Both the position numbers and the translations under genes were made by a program. DNA of 64,000 bases, taken from Methanohalophilus mahii DSM 5219 (lineage in GTDB: Archaea; Halobacteriota; Methanosarcinia; Methanosarcinales; Methanosarcinaceae). The stretch's first letter is position 1. Every line of letters begins with the position of its first letter. The notes beneath the pieces are model-generated. The model ran no database searches and was not told the DNA's origin. It saw only the letters and a list, made by a program, of their open reading frames with translations. Shown here one piece after another: positions 44,543 to 54,500 of the stretch. The stretch covers positions 1,178,001 to 1,242,000 of the forward strand of contig NC_014002.1 of NCBI RefSeq assembly GCF_000025865.1. The letters run 5' to 3'.

Positions 44543-46525
44543 TCAGGTTATACCACGACGACGTTCACTGCGATACTCGTCCACAAGGGATTTTAATTTC
44601 TCTTCCTCTTTTTCCTTTTTCCAGTGATCAGCTTTGCCAAACCAGTTTTCAATTGCATTTTTCAGAACTTCAGGAGATACAACTGCAAAATCACCCTCTT
44701 TTTGTATTTCCAGGTCTTCAAGTACTGGAATACTTTTTTCAAAAAATACCTCTTTTGCCGCATAAGATATTCCTGCAGGCACAATAAGCGCCGTAGGGGA
44801 ATAATCGGCAAGCAGGCCAGCAGTTGAAGCACTCCCCCCACTGGGGTCTTGGAAATAAACGACATCTCCTTTTTTTAGGCCATATATATCTGCTACATTC
44901 AAGATGGCTTCACGACTAAAGGAGGAAATAACCTTCACAGGAATGCCTTCACCCCTGCTTTCCATCTTTTTAATACTTTTAAGACGTTTTACCTGAGCCT
45001 TAGAATCATGAAGCCTATTATTCAGACGTTTGATATCCTTTTTAAGGTTTGCAATTTTCTTATTACGGATTGAAATCTCTTTTTCCTTCTGTAGTTTAAT
45101 GCGTTCAGTTTCACGCATTTGCCGAATTTTTGATTCAAGATTGGAGATTGTACTATCCCTTGACCTGCGTTGGTCAATGAGCTCTTTCACATATTCCTGT
45201 AATTCAGCAATCTCCAGGTCCCTGCGTTTGAGCTTTTCTGTCATTTTACGATAGGTTTCATCATCAATCCCGCCAGAAAGGGAGTCAGAGGTTTCTGCTA
45301 CGCTTTTTTGGGCCTTAGTTGGTTGTTTCTTTTCTTTCAAAGAATTAATGGCCTCTTCTATGGATGAACCTTTGATGACTTCGACTTTTATTTTATCGAT
45401 ATCCATGTAAGGAGGAGACTTGCTTTCAATCTTCAGGAAAAGTTGTCTGTATTTTTTGTAAGCTGATATGGCAGCGGAAAGAGAATCCCTTTCATGGTCA
45501 TTGGAGTAACCATGAGGTTTTGCCAGTTCAATCTTTTCTTCCGATGGAATGGGCCCACCGGGAGAATAACTGACAGCACTGAAACTGCGTCTTATTTTTT
45601 CCACTGCTGCAGGCATCGGGTATACATCAGTCGCCACTATTGCTGGTTTACCGTATTCAGAAATAAGTTTCACCACTTCATCATGGGAAATACCCCGATA
45701 GCTGGCACAATGCAGAACATCACCTTCAAGGGAAAGTATGGAGAGACCAACAGTCGTGCCCGGATCAACACCTACGATAGTAGACTTACGTTCCTTGCTT
45801 TTCAAAGGTATGTACTGTATCTTATCCCTCACAAGACTCCTGACATTTACCTGCACATCTGAACCGGATGAGGAATGGATAGGTACATCGCACTTGCGTG
45901 CATTAACAGTAAATTCACACCTAACATAACCTCCAAAGCCCTTGACTACTTTACTTGTGTAATTGAAGTTGCGCTCCTTTGATGCCTCTTTAAGTATCGA
46001 CTCTATCTCACGGCTTTTAACTTTCACAGCTCCGTGAACTTTACGCCGGTAACGATTCTGACTCCACCCTCCCCTGCCAAGAGAACGCGCCCTGCTTACC
46101 TTTATCTTCGTTTTATCCTCAAAAAGGGATACTTCCACTCCTACTCCCATTTCAGCCAGTCTTGCACAGGCTTCTGCTTCATCACCGGGATCACGGGGAT
46201 TTATTGAAATATCATACTTATGGGCAAGAAAGGGCAGGGAAACCTGTTTCAATCCACCTGTGACCTGTACGAGTTTCACACCAGAGGGGAGTCTTTCCAG
46301 GAAATGAATCAGTTCCTTCTTATCTTTTGCCAGTTCATAGATATTGTCTACAGCTATAATCATGGGATGATCATCTTTTATCATCCTGAAAATTCGATGC
46401 ATTTTCAGCATCGAATGCCTGTAAACCGAACCGTCTTTAAGGATAGCAACTGCATAACGTGGAACCTGACCGGAACGTGGCGACCCCCGGGCAACGTCTA
46501 TACCATAAATGGCATTTGATGTCAT
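44543..46525 (-). CDS. DUF460 protein with RuvC/RNase H-like nuclease fold and coiled coil
   Basis: 660 residues, COG2433 type. It begins with IYGIDVARGSPRSG (acidic Asp of an RNase H-like fold). A second, better RNase H-like motif, VGVDPGTTVGLSILSLEGDVL, lies at about 250-270, with an ATDVYPMPAAVEKI strand after it. A long coiled coil covers about 420-540 (KMTEKLKRRDLEIAELQEYVKELID and on). A C-terminal domain follows (VKVISSFSREAILNVADIYGLKKGDVV). The motifs point to a nucleic-acid-cutting or binding enzyme, role unproven. It is the first of several minus-strand genes that are probably transcribed separately. Confidence 0.85.
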   Translation of the reverse strand: MTSNAIYGIDVARGSPRSGQVPRYAVAILKDGSVYRHSMLKMHRIFRMIKDDHPMIIAVDNIYELAKDKKELIHFLERLPSGVKLVQVTGGLKQVSLPFLAHKYDISINPRDPGDEAEACARLAEMGVGVEVSLFEDKTKIKVSRARSLGRGGWSQNRYRRKVHGAVKVKSREIESILKEASKERNFNYTSKVVKGFGGYVRCEFTVNARKCDVPIHSSSGSDVQVNVRSLVRDKIQYIPLKSKERKSTIVGVDPGTTVGLSILSLEGDVLHCASYRGISHDEVVKLISEYGKPAIVATDVYPMPAAVEKIRRSFSAVSYSPGGPIPSEEKIELAKPHGYSNDHERDSLSAAISAYKKYRQLFLKIESKSPPYMDIDKIKVEVIKGSSIEEAINSLKEKKQPTKAQKSVAETSDSLSGGIDDETYRKMTEKLKRRDLEIAELQEYVKELIDQRRSRDSTISNLESKIRQMRETERIKLQKEKEISIRNKKIANLKKDIKRLNNRLHDSKAQVKRLKSIKKMESRGEGIPVKVISSFSREAILNVADIYGLKKGDVVYFQDPSGGSASTAGLLADYSPTALIVPAGISYAAKEVFFEKSIPVLEDLEIQKEGDFAVVSPEVLKNAIENWFGKADHWKKEKEEEKLKSLVDEYRSERRRGIT

Positions 46526-46545
46526 TATCTATATTTTTGTCTGTA

Positions 46546-47451
46546 TTAATCTTTAATATTGTCGGTACTGGATATTATCTGCTCATATAATGCGTCAACA
46601 TCCCTTTTTAGGTTATATTTTTTCTTGAAATGAGCAGCTATGTTCGAAATGTCACGCCTGAGGAACTCCTCTGCATGAGGATGAGAGAGGGTTACATACT
46701 GAGGCCAATCGATAATCTGCACACCTTCGGGATTGACAAAAACATTGTACGCACTAAGGTCGGCATGAATTACATTATGGCAATAGATTTTTTCGATCTG
46801 CTCTATTATCATATCAAAAAATATTTCGGGATCTTGAAGCCTGACCTTGAACAAAAGTTCTCCTTTTGCAGGTTCCATTACTATGGCATGCCTGTTACTG
46901 TCTATGGGTTTGGGAATGCTTATATCAGGATACAGACGGGAAATTACTTCGTACTCACGTCCTGCTGCAAGTCGGGCGGCATATATCCAGGAAAAGTGTT
47001 CCCTATTAACCAGGTGTCCACGCAACCTTTTAACATCCTTGAAACTGGTGCGCCCTTCCCTGTGGAATTTGACTATCACTGTTTCCGGATCACCGATGGG
47101 CAATTCAGGTTCTTTCATACCCTCATGAACAACCGATTCCTTACCCACACCGATTTCATCCCCAAGTGCACAGATACTACCCCGTTTTACCAGTGCATTG
47201 ATAGCCAGAGCATCATAACCATTGAAATACAGCCTGTAACCTTCATAAGGCTGTGTTGTGGCCACAACAAGCTCTTTTTCGATCAATTCACCTAACAGAT
47301 AGGCCAGGTTCTGCTGGTCGATACGTGTATATTTCACAAGTTCATCAAAAGGCACCCATTCATGATCTTGCATGCCTACTTCAATACCTGTAAGAATACG
47401 AAAGTCCCTGGAGGTTATATCAGGAAATAACCTGAGTACATCGGCAATCAT
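46546..47451 (-). CDS. rio2: RIO2-type serine/threonine protein kinase
   Basis: 301 residues. An N-terminal winged helix (about 1-85, RDFRILTGIEVGMQDHEWVP) precedes the RIO kinase domain, with the P-loop-like GKESVVHEG at about 102, the ATP-binding Lys in IVKFHREGRTSF at about 127, the catalytic loop HADLSAYNVFV at about 226 and the metal Asp in QIIDWPQ at about 243. RIO2 acts in late small-subunit ribosome maturation. The combination of winged helix and kinase distinguishes RIO2 from RIO1. Confidence 0.93.
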   Translation of the reverse strand: MIADVLRLFPDITSRDFRILTGIEVGMQDHEWVPFDELVKYTRIDQQNLAYLLGELIEKELVVATTQPYEGYRLYFNGYDALAINALVKRGSICALGDEIGVGKESVVHEGMKEPELPIGDPETVIVKFHREGRTSFKDVKRLRGHLVNREHFSWIYAARLAAGREYEVISRLYPDISIPKPIDSNRHAIVMEPAKGELLFKVRLQDPEIFFDMIIEQIEKIYCHNVIHADLSAYNVFVNPEGVQIIDWPQYVTLSHPHAEEFLRRDISNIAAHFKKKYNLKRDVDALYEQIISSTDNIKD

Positions 47452-47478
47452 TGTATCACAAAATAAAAAAAAAGATAA

Positions 47479-47871
47479 TTAAGTGTGCCTTTTTCTGGCT
47501 TCTTCCACTTCATCTATTATACCAGGGTATTCCCTGAAAACAGAAAGGATATCCAGAGCTGCCACAAGGTCCACAACCCCTAGTGCACCGACAATTTCTC
47601 CATCAGGGGTCTTTATTGGAGTTACTGCAACCGCCTTTCCTTTATATACGCCTTCTTTTGGGACTGTGCGAATGGTGGTCTTTTCCTCCAGGACTTTTTC
47701 AAGTATAGGACCTGTGTAATCCCAATCTACAACTTCCCCTTTTTCCATTCGGATACCTTTACCATTGACACTGCGAATGGTAGTCGGAATGCCCAGAAGA
47801 GAGTGAACCGCAGATGCAATTGGCTCCAGGTCCTCTGCAGTAGAGTCTTTACATATTTTCAAGCATATCAT
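47479..47871 (-). CDS. DUF2111 methanogen protein
   Basis: 130 residues, methanogen-specific family. It shows LEPIASAVHSLLGIPTTIRSVNGKGIRMEKGEVVDWDYTGPIL and a later AVTPIKTPDGEIVGALGVVDLVAALDIL, which recalls a PAS/GAF-type sensing fold (inference). Function unknown. It lies 27 bases downstream of the next upstream space and precedes rio2 on the same strand. Confidence 0.8.
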   Translation of the reverse strand: MICLKICKDSTAEDLEPIASAVHSLLGIPTTIRSVNGKGIRMEKGEVVDWDYTGPILEKVLEEKTTIRTVPKEGVYKGKAVAVTPIKTPDGEIVGALGVVDLVAALDILSVFREYPGIIDEVEEARKRHT

Positions 47872-47941
47872 AATTCCACCTTACCTACTAATAGACTTCA
47901 AAAAATATAATACTTATCGAAAAACAAAGAAAAACATCTCT

Positions 47942-48844
47942 TTAGATGCCTTCGATGTACTTAAAGGCAGAATAAGCCGCAATGGCTCCATCCGAAGCTG
48001 CGGTGATTACCTGATATAGAGGAGATTGTCTGCAATCCCCGGCGGCAAATATGCCCCTGGCAGATGTTGCCATCGATTCATCAGTGATTATGAACCCCTT
48101 ATCGTTCTTTTTAACGTTAACAAAATCGGTATTGGGATTTAAGCCTATATAAATAAAAGCACCGTTTACAGGGATTTTCTTTGTCTCTTCAGTAATTACA
48201 TTATGTATCTGCAGGGATTCAACAACATCTTTTCCTTCTATTGCATCCACAACACTATCCCATACAAATTCAATATTTGGACGGTCAAATGCCCTGTCCT
48301 GAAGTATCTGGGATGCTCTCAATTTATCGCGGCGATGAACTACGTACACCTTTGAAGCAATATCGGAAATGAATATAGCATCTGTAACAGCCGATTCCCC
48401 GCCACCGATAACTGCTACTTCTTTACCGGAAAAAAATGGACCGTCACAGGTAGCACAATAAGAAATACCCCTGCCCAGAAAATCCTTTTCACCCGGTACA
48501 TCCAGTTCCCTGGGAGAAGAACCCGTTGCAACAATAAGTGATTTACTTTTCAGTTCTTCCTCGCTGGAAGAAACAATAAAGTCATCACCTTCTTCAGTCA
48601 CGGATTTGATTTCCATGACCTTAGAGGTGACCCCGGCTTTTTCTGCATGGTCCAGGAATTTTTCCATCAGTTCCATTCCACCAATCGAGGGAAAACCTGT
48701 GTAGTTCTCGACCGTTTTTGCAGTACTTATCAGGCCACTCATGCTGTCCTTATCAACAAGCAGAGTATCCAGTCCGTATCTGACTGCATAGATTGCAGCA
48801 GTAACTCCTGCAGGTCCCGCACCCAGAATTATTAAATCATACAT
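47942..48844 (-). CDS. trxB: Thioredoxin-disulfide reductase
   Basis: 300 residues. FAD motif ILGAGPAGVTAAIYAVRYG at about 6-24, redox pair in YCATCDGPFF at about 130-139, second Rossmann GGGESAVTDAIF at about 148, the NADPH-phosphate motif HRRDKLR at about 172-178, and GIFAAGDCR near 268. The HRRxxxR motif predicts NADPH use rather than the F420 of the deazaflavin-dependent relatives known in methanogens. It reduces the adjacent thioredoxin. ATG 48844 is used; an upstream TTG adds one residue. Confidence 0.94.
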   Translation of the reverse strand: MYDLIILGAGPAGVTAAIYAVRYGLDTLLVDKDSMSGLISTAKTVENYTGFPSIGGMELMEKFLDHAEKAGVTSKVMEIKSVTEEGDDFIVSSSEEELKSKSLIVATGSSPRELDVPGEKDFLGRGISYCATCDGPFFSGKEVAVIGGGESAVTDAIFISDIASKVYVVHRRDKLRASQILQDRAFDRPNIEFVWDSVVDAIEGKDVVESLQIHNVITEETKKIPVNGAFIYIGLNPNTDFVNVKKNDKGFIITDESMATSARGIFAAGDCRQSPLYQVITAASDGAIAAYSAFKYIEGI

Positions 48845-48865
48845 CAATATCCCGACATCTAAAGA

Positions 48866-49108
48866 TTACTTAATGCTTTCAAGAGCTTCATCCTTTGAAG
48901 GTATGCCTATAAAAGCCACCTCTCCATCGATCACAGTCGTTGGCACAGCCATCACAGAATATTCCTGAGCTATCTTTTGCCCCTCTTCAGATTCCACATC
49001 GACCTCTTCATATTCAAACTCATGTTCCTCTTTGAGGTCTCTCCATATCTTTTCAGCCTTGGGACAATTGTGACACCAGCTTGCATATAAAAGAATTACT
49101 TTTGGCAT
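48866..49108 (-). CDS. Small thioredoxin/glutaredoxin-like protein with a CHNC active site
   Basis: 80 residues. Thioredoxin fold start KVILLYASWCHNCPKAEKIW with active Cys-His-Asn-Cys at about 12-15, and the cis-Pro in VPTTVID at about 55. It is short, like the archaeal glutaredoxin-like thioredoxins. The reductase gene lies 21 bases downstream, so they form an operon and a likely functional pair. The active site differs from the common CGPC and CPYC types, which should shift its redox potential. Confidence 0.88.
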   Translation of the reverse strand: MPKVILLYASWCHNCPKAEKIWRDLKEEHEFEYEEVDVESEEGQKIAQEYSVMAVPTTVIDGEVAFIGIPSKDEALESIK

Positions 49109-49291
49109 ATAATCCCCCTTAATTTATTCACTAATAAAGGTTGGTTTCAGAATATATCAATTTAATTGAGGAAAATTGAATCTTCAGATATCAAAAAAGA
49201 GTTATAACAGCTAATTACTCCAGAATAGCACGGAATTCTATTTCAAAGCAAAAAAGACACTTGCAATGATGGACCGTATGCCCTGACAATA

Positions 49292-49340
49292 AATTTAAAT
49301 GCTATGACTCCAATGTACATACAAATACATTAAAGTACAT
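49292..49340 (+). promoter_or_regulatory. trpCBA promoter with TrpY-like TGTACA boxes
   Basis: A TATA-like AATTTAAAT (49292-49300) predicts transcription start near 49321. TGTACA occurs at 49314-49319 and a near copy AGTACA at 49334-49339. TGTACA is the core of the TRP box bound by the archaeal trp repressor TrpY in Methanothermobacter. The rest of 49109-49290 holds no gene. Repression by a TrpY homologue is inference. Confidence 0.5.
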
Positions 49341-49350
49341 AGGTGTCTAA

Positions 49351-50151
49351 ATGCATCCGAAGATCGAACAAATAGTCCAAAAATCAAAAGAAAGGGCAGA
49401 CGCACTTTCTGAAAATAAAACACACACTATATGTAATGATAGAAGGGATATTTTCGAATCTATCGGGCTTGCCTGTAAAAAAGGACACATACCCATAATT
49501 GCCGAAGTAAAGCCTGCTTCACCAACAGGCAAATTTGCTGATGTAAACCCGGAAATAGCCTCACAAATTGCCTGTGATATGGAAAATGCTGGAGCTGTAG
49601 CCTTATCAGTCCTTACGGAACCCTGTTACTTTGAGGGAAGTATAGAAAACCTTGAAAGTGCAAGGAAAAATACTTCCATTCCAGTTTTACGCAAAGATTT
49701 TATTGTGGACAAAAGTCAGATGCATGAAGCAAGCAGTGATCTCATATTGTTGATTGCAGGGGTACTGGGCAAAAAGCTACCGGAATTCATAGAAATAGCT
49801 CGAAGAAGGAACATAGAGCCTCTGGTAGAGGTACACGATGAAAAAGAGCTTGAATATGTACTTGAATGTGATACAAATCTTATAGGGATAAATAACCGCA
49901 GTTTTGAAACCCTTGAAATCGATCTGGAAACCGCTGAAAAGCTCATTCCCCTTGTGAAAGAACATGACCGTAAATACAACCAGAAACACCTGATAATAGG
50001 GGAAAGTGGAGTCAAGGGCACAGATGATGCGACAAGGATGATCAGGGCAGGTGCTGACGCGTTGCTTGTTGGGACCTACCTGATGGAAGGCAATCTTAAA
50101 GAAAAAATGAAACATCTTATTGAAGCGAATAAGAATCAGGAGATAGTATGA
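49351..50151 (+). CDS. trpC: Indole-3-glycerol phosphate synthase
   Basis: 266 residues, TIM barrel. [15 protein letters not shown] carries the catalytic Lys at about residue 53, then [32 protein letters not shown] (second catalytic Lys), [22 protein letters not shown] and IGESGVKG. It makes indole glycerol phosphate for tryptophan. Its stop overlaps the trpB start by 4 bases (ATGA). The other trp genes (trpE, G, D, F) are not in the window. Confidence 0.95.
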   Translation: MHPKIEQIVQKSKERADALSENKTHTICNDRRDIFESIGLACKKGHIPIIAEVKPASPTGKFADVNPEIASQIACDMENAGAVALSVLTEPCYFEGSIENLESARKNTSIPVLRKDFIVDKSQMHEASSDLILLIAGVLGKKLPEFIEIARRRNIEPLVEVHDEKELEYVLECDTNLIGINNRSFETLEIDLETAEKLIPLVKEHDRKYNQKHLIIGESGVKGTDDATRMIRAGADALLVGTYLMEGNLKEKMKHLIEANKNQEIV

Positions 50152-51320
50152 ACCATTATTATGGAGACTACGGTGGACAATACGTACCGGAAATATTGAT
50201 GCCGCCACTTCAAGAACTTGAAGAAGCGTATGAACAATATAAGGCAGATCCGGAGTTTACCTCCCAGCTTAATGACTACCTTGAAAATTATGCAGGAAGA
50301 AGTACTCCCCTATATTATGCAAAGAACATGAGTGCCAAATACGGCATAAAAATCTACCTCAAACGGGAAGACCTCGTACATGGAGGAGCACACAAACTCA
50401 ACAATACCCTGGGACAGGCCCTTCTTGCAAAATTCATGGGCAAAAAAAGGTTAATCGCAGAAACAGGAGCCGGTCAACACGGTACTGCAACTGCCATGGT
50501 GGGAGCAAAACTGGGATTTGAAACCATGGTATACATGGGATCAAAAGATGTAAAGAGACAGCTCCCAAATGTCTACCGTATGAAACTGATGGGTACTGAG
50601 GTAGTATCAGTTGAAACCGGTTCAAAGACAATGAAAGATGCAATAAATGAAGCATTGAGGGACTGGGTCACAAATGTCGGAGATACACACTACCTCATTG
50701 GTTCGGTAGTCGGCCCATATCCATTCCCTAAGATTGTGAGGGATTTCCAGAGCGTTATCGGCAGGGAAGTAAAGGAGCAGGTCATGAAAGTGGAAGGAAG
50801 GTACCCGGATTCTATCGTGGCCTGTGCAGGCGGCGGAAGTAATGCAATGGGTATTTTCTACCCTTTCCTGGATGGTGAAGTAAATCTCTTTGCAGTAGAA
50901 GCAGGGGGCGAAAAACTCAGGGAAGACGATAAAATCGCCTACCATTCTGCATCCCTGGCAACAGGTGAGGAAGGCATCCTGCATGGAGCCAGAACAAAGG
51001 TCCTGCAGAACAGGGACGGACAGATACTGGAATCCACATCCGTAGCAGCTGGTCTGGATTATGCAGGAGTGGGGCCCGAACTAGCCCGACTCGCAGAAAC
51101 AGGCCGGGTGAAACCCTGTTACATAACTGATATGGAAGCCCTCGAGGCATTCCATGAGCTTAGCCGGCTAGAAGGAATAATCCCTGCACTGGAATCTTCA
51201 CATGCCATTGCATATGTCACCAAAATGGCAGATAGCGGCATACTGGGTGATACAGTAGTTATCAATCTCTCCGGCAGGGGCGATAAGGATCTCCAGACTA
51301 TTATGAATATGGAGGAGTGA
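50148..51320 (+). CDS. trpB: Tryptophan synthase, beta chain
   Basis: 390 residues, TrpB1 type. [18 protein letters not shown] opens the chain; the pyridoxal phosphate Lys is in [14 protein letters not shown] at about residue 86, [14 protein letters not shown] at about 106-119, the phosphate loop [12 protein letters not shown] at about 225, and SGRGDKDL at the end. It joins indole with serine. It overlaps trpC and ends where trpA begins. Confidence 0.96.
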   Translation: MNHYYGDYGGQYVPEILMPPLQELEEAYEQYKADPEFTSQLNDYLENYAGRSTPLYYAKNMSAKYGIKIYLKREDLVHGGAHKLNNTLGQALLAKFMGKKRLIAETGAGQHGTATAMVGAKLGFETMVYMGSKDVKRQLPNVYRMKLMGTEVVSVETGSKTMKDAINEALRDWVTNVGDTHYLIGSVVGPYPFPKIVRDFQSVIGREVKEQVMKVEGRYPDSIVACAGGGSNAMGIFYPFLDGEVNLFAVEAGGEKLREDDKIAYHSASLATGEEGILHGARTKVLQNRDGQILESTSVAAGLDYAGVGPELARLAETGRVKPCYITDMEALEAFHELSRLEGIIPALESSHAIAYVTKMADSGILGDTVVINLSGRGDKDLQTIMNMEE

Positions 51321-51322
51321 AT

Positions 51323-52096
51323 ATGCGCATCAGTCAAAAATTTGAAGAACTTAAGGACAAAAATGAAAAAGCACTGATTGCCTATGTCTGTGCGGGAGAC
51401 CCCGATACGGCCACCACACCTTCTATTGTAAATGCCCTTGTTGAAGCCGGCGCGGATATAATAGAGCTGGGGCTGCCTTTCTCCGATCCTGTGGCAGACG
51501 GGCCAACCATACAGGCCGCAACCTGTCGTGCCATTGAGGCCGGTATGAACACAGAGCGCTATTTTGAGATGATAAAAGGCCTGGAAGTAAATGTTCCCCT
51601 CGTCTGTATGACCTATTACAATCTCATATATCGCCATGGTAGCGAAAATTTCGTAAAGAGGTGTGCAGAAGCAGGAATTTCGGGATTGATAATACCCGAT
51701 CTGCCATTGCATGAAGCAGATGAACTGATAGAAATCTGTAAAGAGGAGGGAATTGATAATATATTCCTTGTCGCACCAAATACCAGTGATCAAAGACTGG
51801 ATGCAATTAGCAGCAAAAGTTCGGGTTTTATCTATGTAGTATCCAAACTAGGGGTTACCGGAGAAGGAAAAAACATCTCGTCCAATGTAGCAGGCCTTCT
51901 GGATAAAATCAATTCAACCCTACCAAAAGCTGTAGGTTTTGGAATATCAAACAGAAAACATGTAGAAGAAATGGTCGCTGCAGGAGCTGATGCAGTGATC
52001 GTGGGTTCTGCCCTTGTAAATATAATAGCCAGCAAAGATGATGTAATTCCCCGGTTAAAAGAAATAACAAAGGACTTAAAAGAAGGATGCAGATAA
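51323..52096 (+). CDS. trpA: Tryptophan synthase, alpha chain
   Basis: 257 residues, TIM barrel. Catalytic Glu in ELGLPFSDPVADGPTIQ at about 47 and the matching Asp of DPVADG. GLIIPDLPLHEA at about 122 and the phosphate-binding part GFGISNRKHVEE follow. It cleaves indole glycerol phosphate and hands indole to TrpB. GGAGG at 51311-51315 favours ATG 51323; a GTG at 51317 overlapping the trpB stop is possible. Convergent ftsY ends 4 bases later. Confidence 0.95.
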   Translation: MRISQKFEELKDKNEKALIAYVCAGDPDTATTPSIVNALVEAGADIIELGLPFSDPVADGPTIQAATCRAIEAGMNTERYFEMIKGLEVNVPLVCMTYYNLIYRHGSENFVKRCAEAGISGLIIPDLPLHEADELIEICKEEGIDNIFLVAPNTSDQRLDAISSKSSGFIYVVSKLGVTGEGKNISSNVAGLLDKINSTLPKAVGFGISNRKHVEEMVAAGADAVIVGSALVNIIASKDDVIPRLKEITKDLKEGCR

Positions 52097-52100
52097 GCTT

Positions 52101-53156
52101 TTAACTGAAAATCTGGTCAACAAACCAGCGAGGATCGAATTTTTTAAGGTCCTCGTATTCCTGACCCAATCCGAGGAAAACAATGGGTTTACCTGTTATA
52201 TATGCAATGGAAATTGCAGCCCCGCCTTTTGAATCGGCATCTGTTTTAGTAAGAATGGAACCGTCAACTGGTACTGCTTCGTTGAACTGTTCAGCCCTTT
52301 CGACAGCATCATTGCCTGCAACCGCCTCGTCTACAAAAAGCACAAGATCCGGGGGGCTTACACGGCATATCTTCTGGAGCTGTGCCATCAAATTGACATT
52401 GGTATGCATCCTGCCGGCAGTATCAGACAAAACCACATCACTATCATGGGCTTTTGCATACTGTACGGCATCATAAACAACAGCTGCAGGGTCGCCTCCT
52501 TCCTGATGTTTAATCAGTTTTACACCGATGCGCTCAGCATGTACCGCGATCTGGTCAATTGCACCTGCACGGAAAGTATCCCCTGCCGCAATTACAACAG
52601 ACTTATTCATGGCTTTAAGGCGATGAGCAATCTTGGCAATCGAAGTCGTTTTACCTGTTCCGTTAATACCAACAAAAACAATGTTTACAGGTTTCTCAAG
52701 ACTATCAATGAATTCATCAAAATCGAATACATTAGCAGACATGACATCATGGATCGACTTTTTCAATGCATCTTCTACGATCTTGCCTGTGTTACTACCT
52801 ATCTTCTTACGGCTGCCTACAAGTTCTTGTTTTACATCAGTAACAATCTTTTCAGAAACCGAAATTGCAATATCACTTTCCAGAAGAGACATCTCCAACT
52901 CCCATAGGATATCTTCGACGTCCGCTTCATCAAGAATAAACTCACGTTCAAAAACCAAAGCTTTGGCTTTATGTGCAAACCCTGTTTTGTTTTCACCCTT
53001 AGTTCCATTTACTGCCTCTTTTTCCTGAAAACTAATACCTTCTGCAACTTCAGGTTCAGTAGAGGATGATTCTTCCACAGGAGTGGCTTTATCTTCAATT
53101 TTGGAACTGAAATTTTGCTTAAATCCTGAAAGTTTGTTTTTAAGCTTATTAAACAA
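52101..53156 (-). CDS. ftsY: Signal recognition particle receptor FtsY
   Basis: 351 residues. A charged, low-complexity N-terminal A region (about 1-65), the NG domain with FVGINGTGKTTSIAKIA at about 160 (G1), DTFRAGAIDQ (G2 region), LSDTAGRMHTN at about 245 (G3), TKTDADSKGG at about 300 (G4), and GLGQEYEDL near the end. It docks the ribosome-SRP complex at the membrane. It is the last gene of the conserved L39e-L31e-eIF6-L18a-prefoldin-FtsY series. Confidence 0.96.
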   Translation of the reverse strand: MFNKLKNKLSGFKQNFSSKIEDKATPVEESSSTEPEVAEGISFQEKEAVNGTKGENKTGFAHKAKALVFEREFILDEADVEDILWELEMSLLESDIAISVSEKIVTDVKQELVGSRKKIGSNTGKIVEDALKKSIHDVMSANVFDFDEFIDSLEKPVNIVFVGINGTGKTTSIAKIAHRLKAMNKSVVIAAGDTFRAGAIDQIAVHAERIGVKLIKHQEGGDPAAVVYDAVQYAKAHDSDVVLSDTAGRMHTNVNLMAQLQKICRVSPPDLVLFVDEAVAGNDAVERAEQFNEAVPVDGSILTKTDADSKGGAAISIAYITGKPIVFLGLGQEYEDLKKFDPRWFVDQIFS

Positions 53157-53174
53157 GGTTATGCCCCATAAAAA

Positions 53175-53606
53175 TTATTGCTGTGGATGTTGTTGCTGTT
53201 GTTGTTGTTTTGCTATAGACTCAATGGACTGGATGCGCTGATTGATCTGTTCGAGGTTCTGGTTCATCTGTTCCAATACCTTCTGCAAATCTTCTTTGCG
53301 CTTATTAAGAGTGACTATGGCTCCATCAACATCCTTTTCGACACTAATCCCGGCACCGACCTCAACAACAACTTTGTTGTCATTGGCTATATTTGCATTT
53401 ACAAAAGAACCTGCACCTATAGGAACAAGTGTATCGGGATTTTTGGAAAATGATTGGAGATCCTCAAGGGTTGTTATTGCCTTTCCACAGTCCTCAATGG
53501 ACATCTGCAACATGTTTGTCTGCTGCTGTATGGTCTGGGCTCGTTTCTGGAGGTCCCTGTGCTGAAGGGCCAGGTTCTGGATATTCTGCTGACCTTCTTC
53601 TGCCAT
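53175..53606 (-). CDS. pfdA: Prefoldin alpha subunit
   Basis: 143 residues. Two long coiled-coil helices (about 1-50 and 95-135) flank a beta-hairpin part (TLVPIGAGSFVNANI, VVVEVGAGISVEKDV), the exact plan of archaeal prefoldin alpha. The tail is rich in Gln. It forms an alpha2-beta4 chaperone that delivers unfolded proteins to the thermosome. AGAGG precedes ATG 53606. It is 4 bases from the L18a stop. Confidence 0.94.
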   Translation of the reverse strand: MAEEGQQNIQNLALQHRDLQKRAQTIQQQTNMLQMSIEDCGKAITTLEDLQSFSKNPDTLVPIGAGSFVNANIANDNKVVVEVGAGISVEKDVDGAIVTLNKRKEDLQKVLEQMNQNLEQINQRIQSIESIAKQQQQQQHPQQ

Positions 53607-53610
53607 ATAA

Positions 53611-53787
53611 TCATGCCTCTTCAACACTGTCTATCTTAATCAAATAGCGTTTGATACCGTTCTTGCTTCCAAAAAGGGAATAAACTTTCTCAACTGCGTT
53701 CTTCTCATTCTGGCTTTCCACATTTTTTGTGAATTTTTCCCAGATATGACCCGCTTTGAATGTGCCTTTTACAACAAAGTCGCTCAT
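53611..53787 (-). CDS. rpl18a: 50S ribosomal protein L18a (LX)
   Basis: 58 residues: [21 protein letters not shown] begins the LX family pattern, then [21 protein letters not shown]. The length is normal for LX. ATG 53787 is used, as an upstream ATG would run into the eIF6 end with no homology. Confidence 0.93.
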   Translation of the reverse strand: MSDFVVKGTFKAGHIWEKFTKNVESQNEKNAVEKVYSLFGSKNGIKRYLIKIDSVEEA

Positions 53788-53812
53788 AAAATCACCCGCA
53801 TAATATGCTAAA

Positions 53813-54463
53813 TCAATCAAACATCAATGCATCTTCAATTCTTCCAAGTTCATGACCTGTGGTTTCCGAACCTGCAACATATCCAGAAGAGTTGGCAAGT
53901 ACACCGGAACCTACTACCTGGGATCCATAATTAACAGTACCTATTTCCACATTAAGTCCAAAAATATCCTCAAGAATGGAAACTTCTTCCTGTTTTATCA
54001 TTGGATGTACAAGCAATCCGTGATTGGTAGCCACACCCGCCATTCCCACAGTTTTGATACCGGCTATCGTGCCACGTTTGACATCAACTGAAAGAGTCTT
54101 TTCGATTATTTCAATCGCTTTGTCAGAGATATCCGGATGGACAAGAGCTGCCGAATCATTGGCAAGCACTATGTTGCCTATTGCCGATAGGTTACCTGGA
54201 ACCTCTGCTACTGGAAGGTCTATTTTTTTAGGAAGAGGGGCTGAGCCTTTGGGCACAAGGATTCCAGATGAATTCCCTTTTGTAAGGGAACCAACGACTA
54301 CGCTCCCATTTACAAGAGTGGAAACTACTTCCACATCAAGTATATCTTCCAGCATACCAGATGTCTTATCGTTCGTACCCGGAGGCACGAGGGCAAAATC
54401 CTCTGTACAGGTTGCAAATACCCCTATTACGGGATTTTCATATATGTTTAGGGTTCGGATCAT
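53813..54463 (-). CDS. eif6: Translation initiation factor 6
   Basis: 216 residues, pentein fold with five-fold internal repeats (VGVFAT-like, [36 protein letters not shown]). It binds the 50S subunit and keeps it from joining 30S early, and aids ribosome assembly. Placed between L31e and L18a as in most archaea. Confidence 0.96.
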   Translation of the reverse strand: MIRTLNIYENPVIGVFATCTEDFALVPPGTNDKTSGMLEDILDVEVVSTLVNGSVVVGSLTKGNSSGILVPKGSAPLPKKIDLPVAEVPGNLSAIGNIVLANDSAALVHPDISDKAIEIIEKTLSVDVKRGTIAGIKTVGMAGVATNHGLLVHPMIKQEEVSILEDIFGLNVEIGTVNYGSQVVGSGVLANSSGYVAGSETTGHELGRIEDALMFD

Positions 54464-54500
54464 AAATTATTTCGAACTTGGAATTATATTGGCATTCAAA

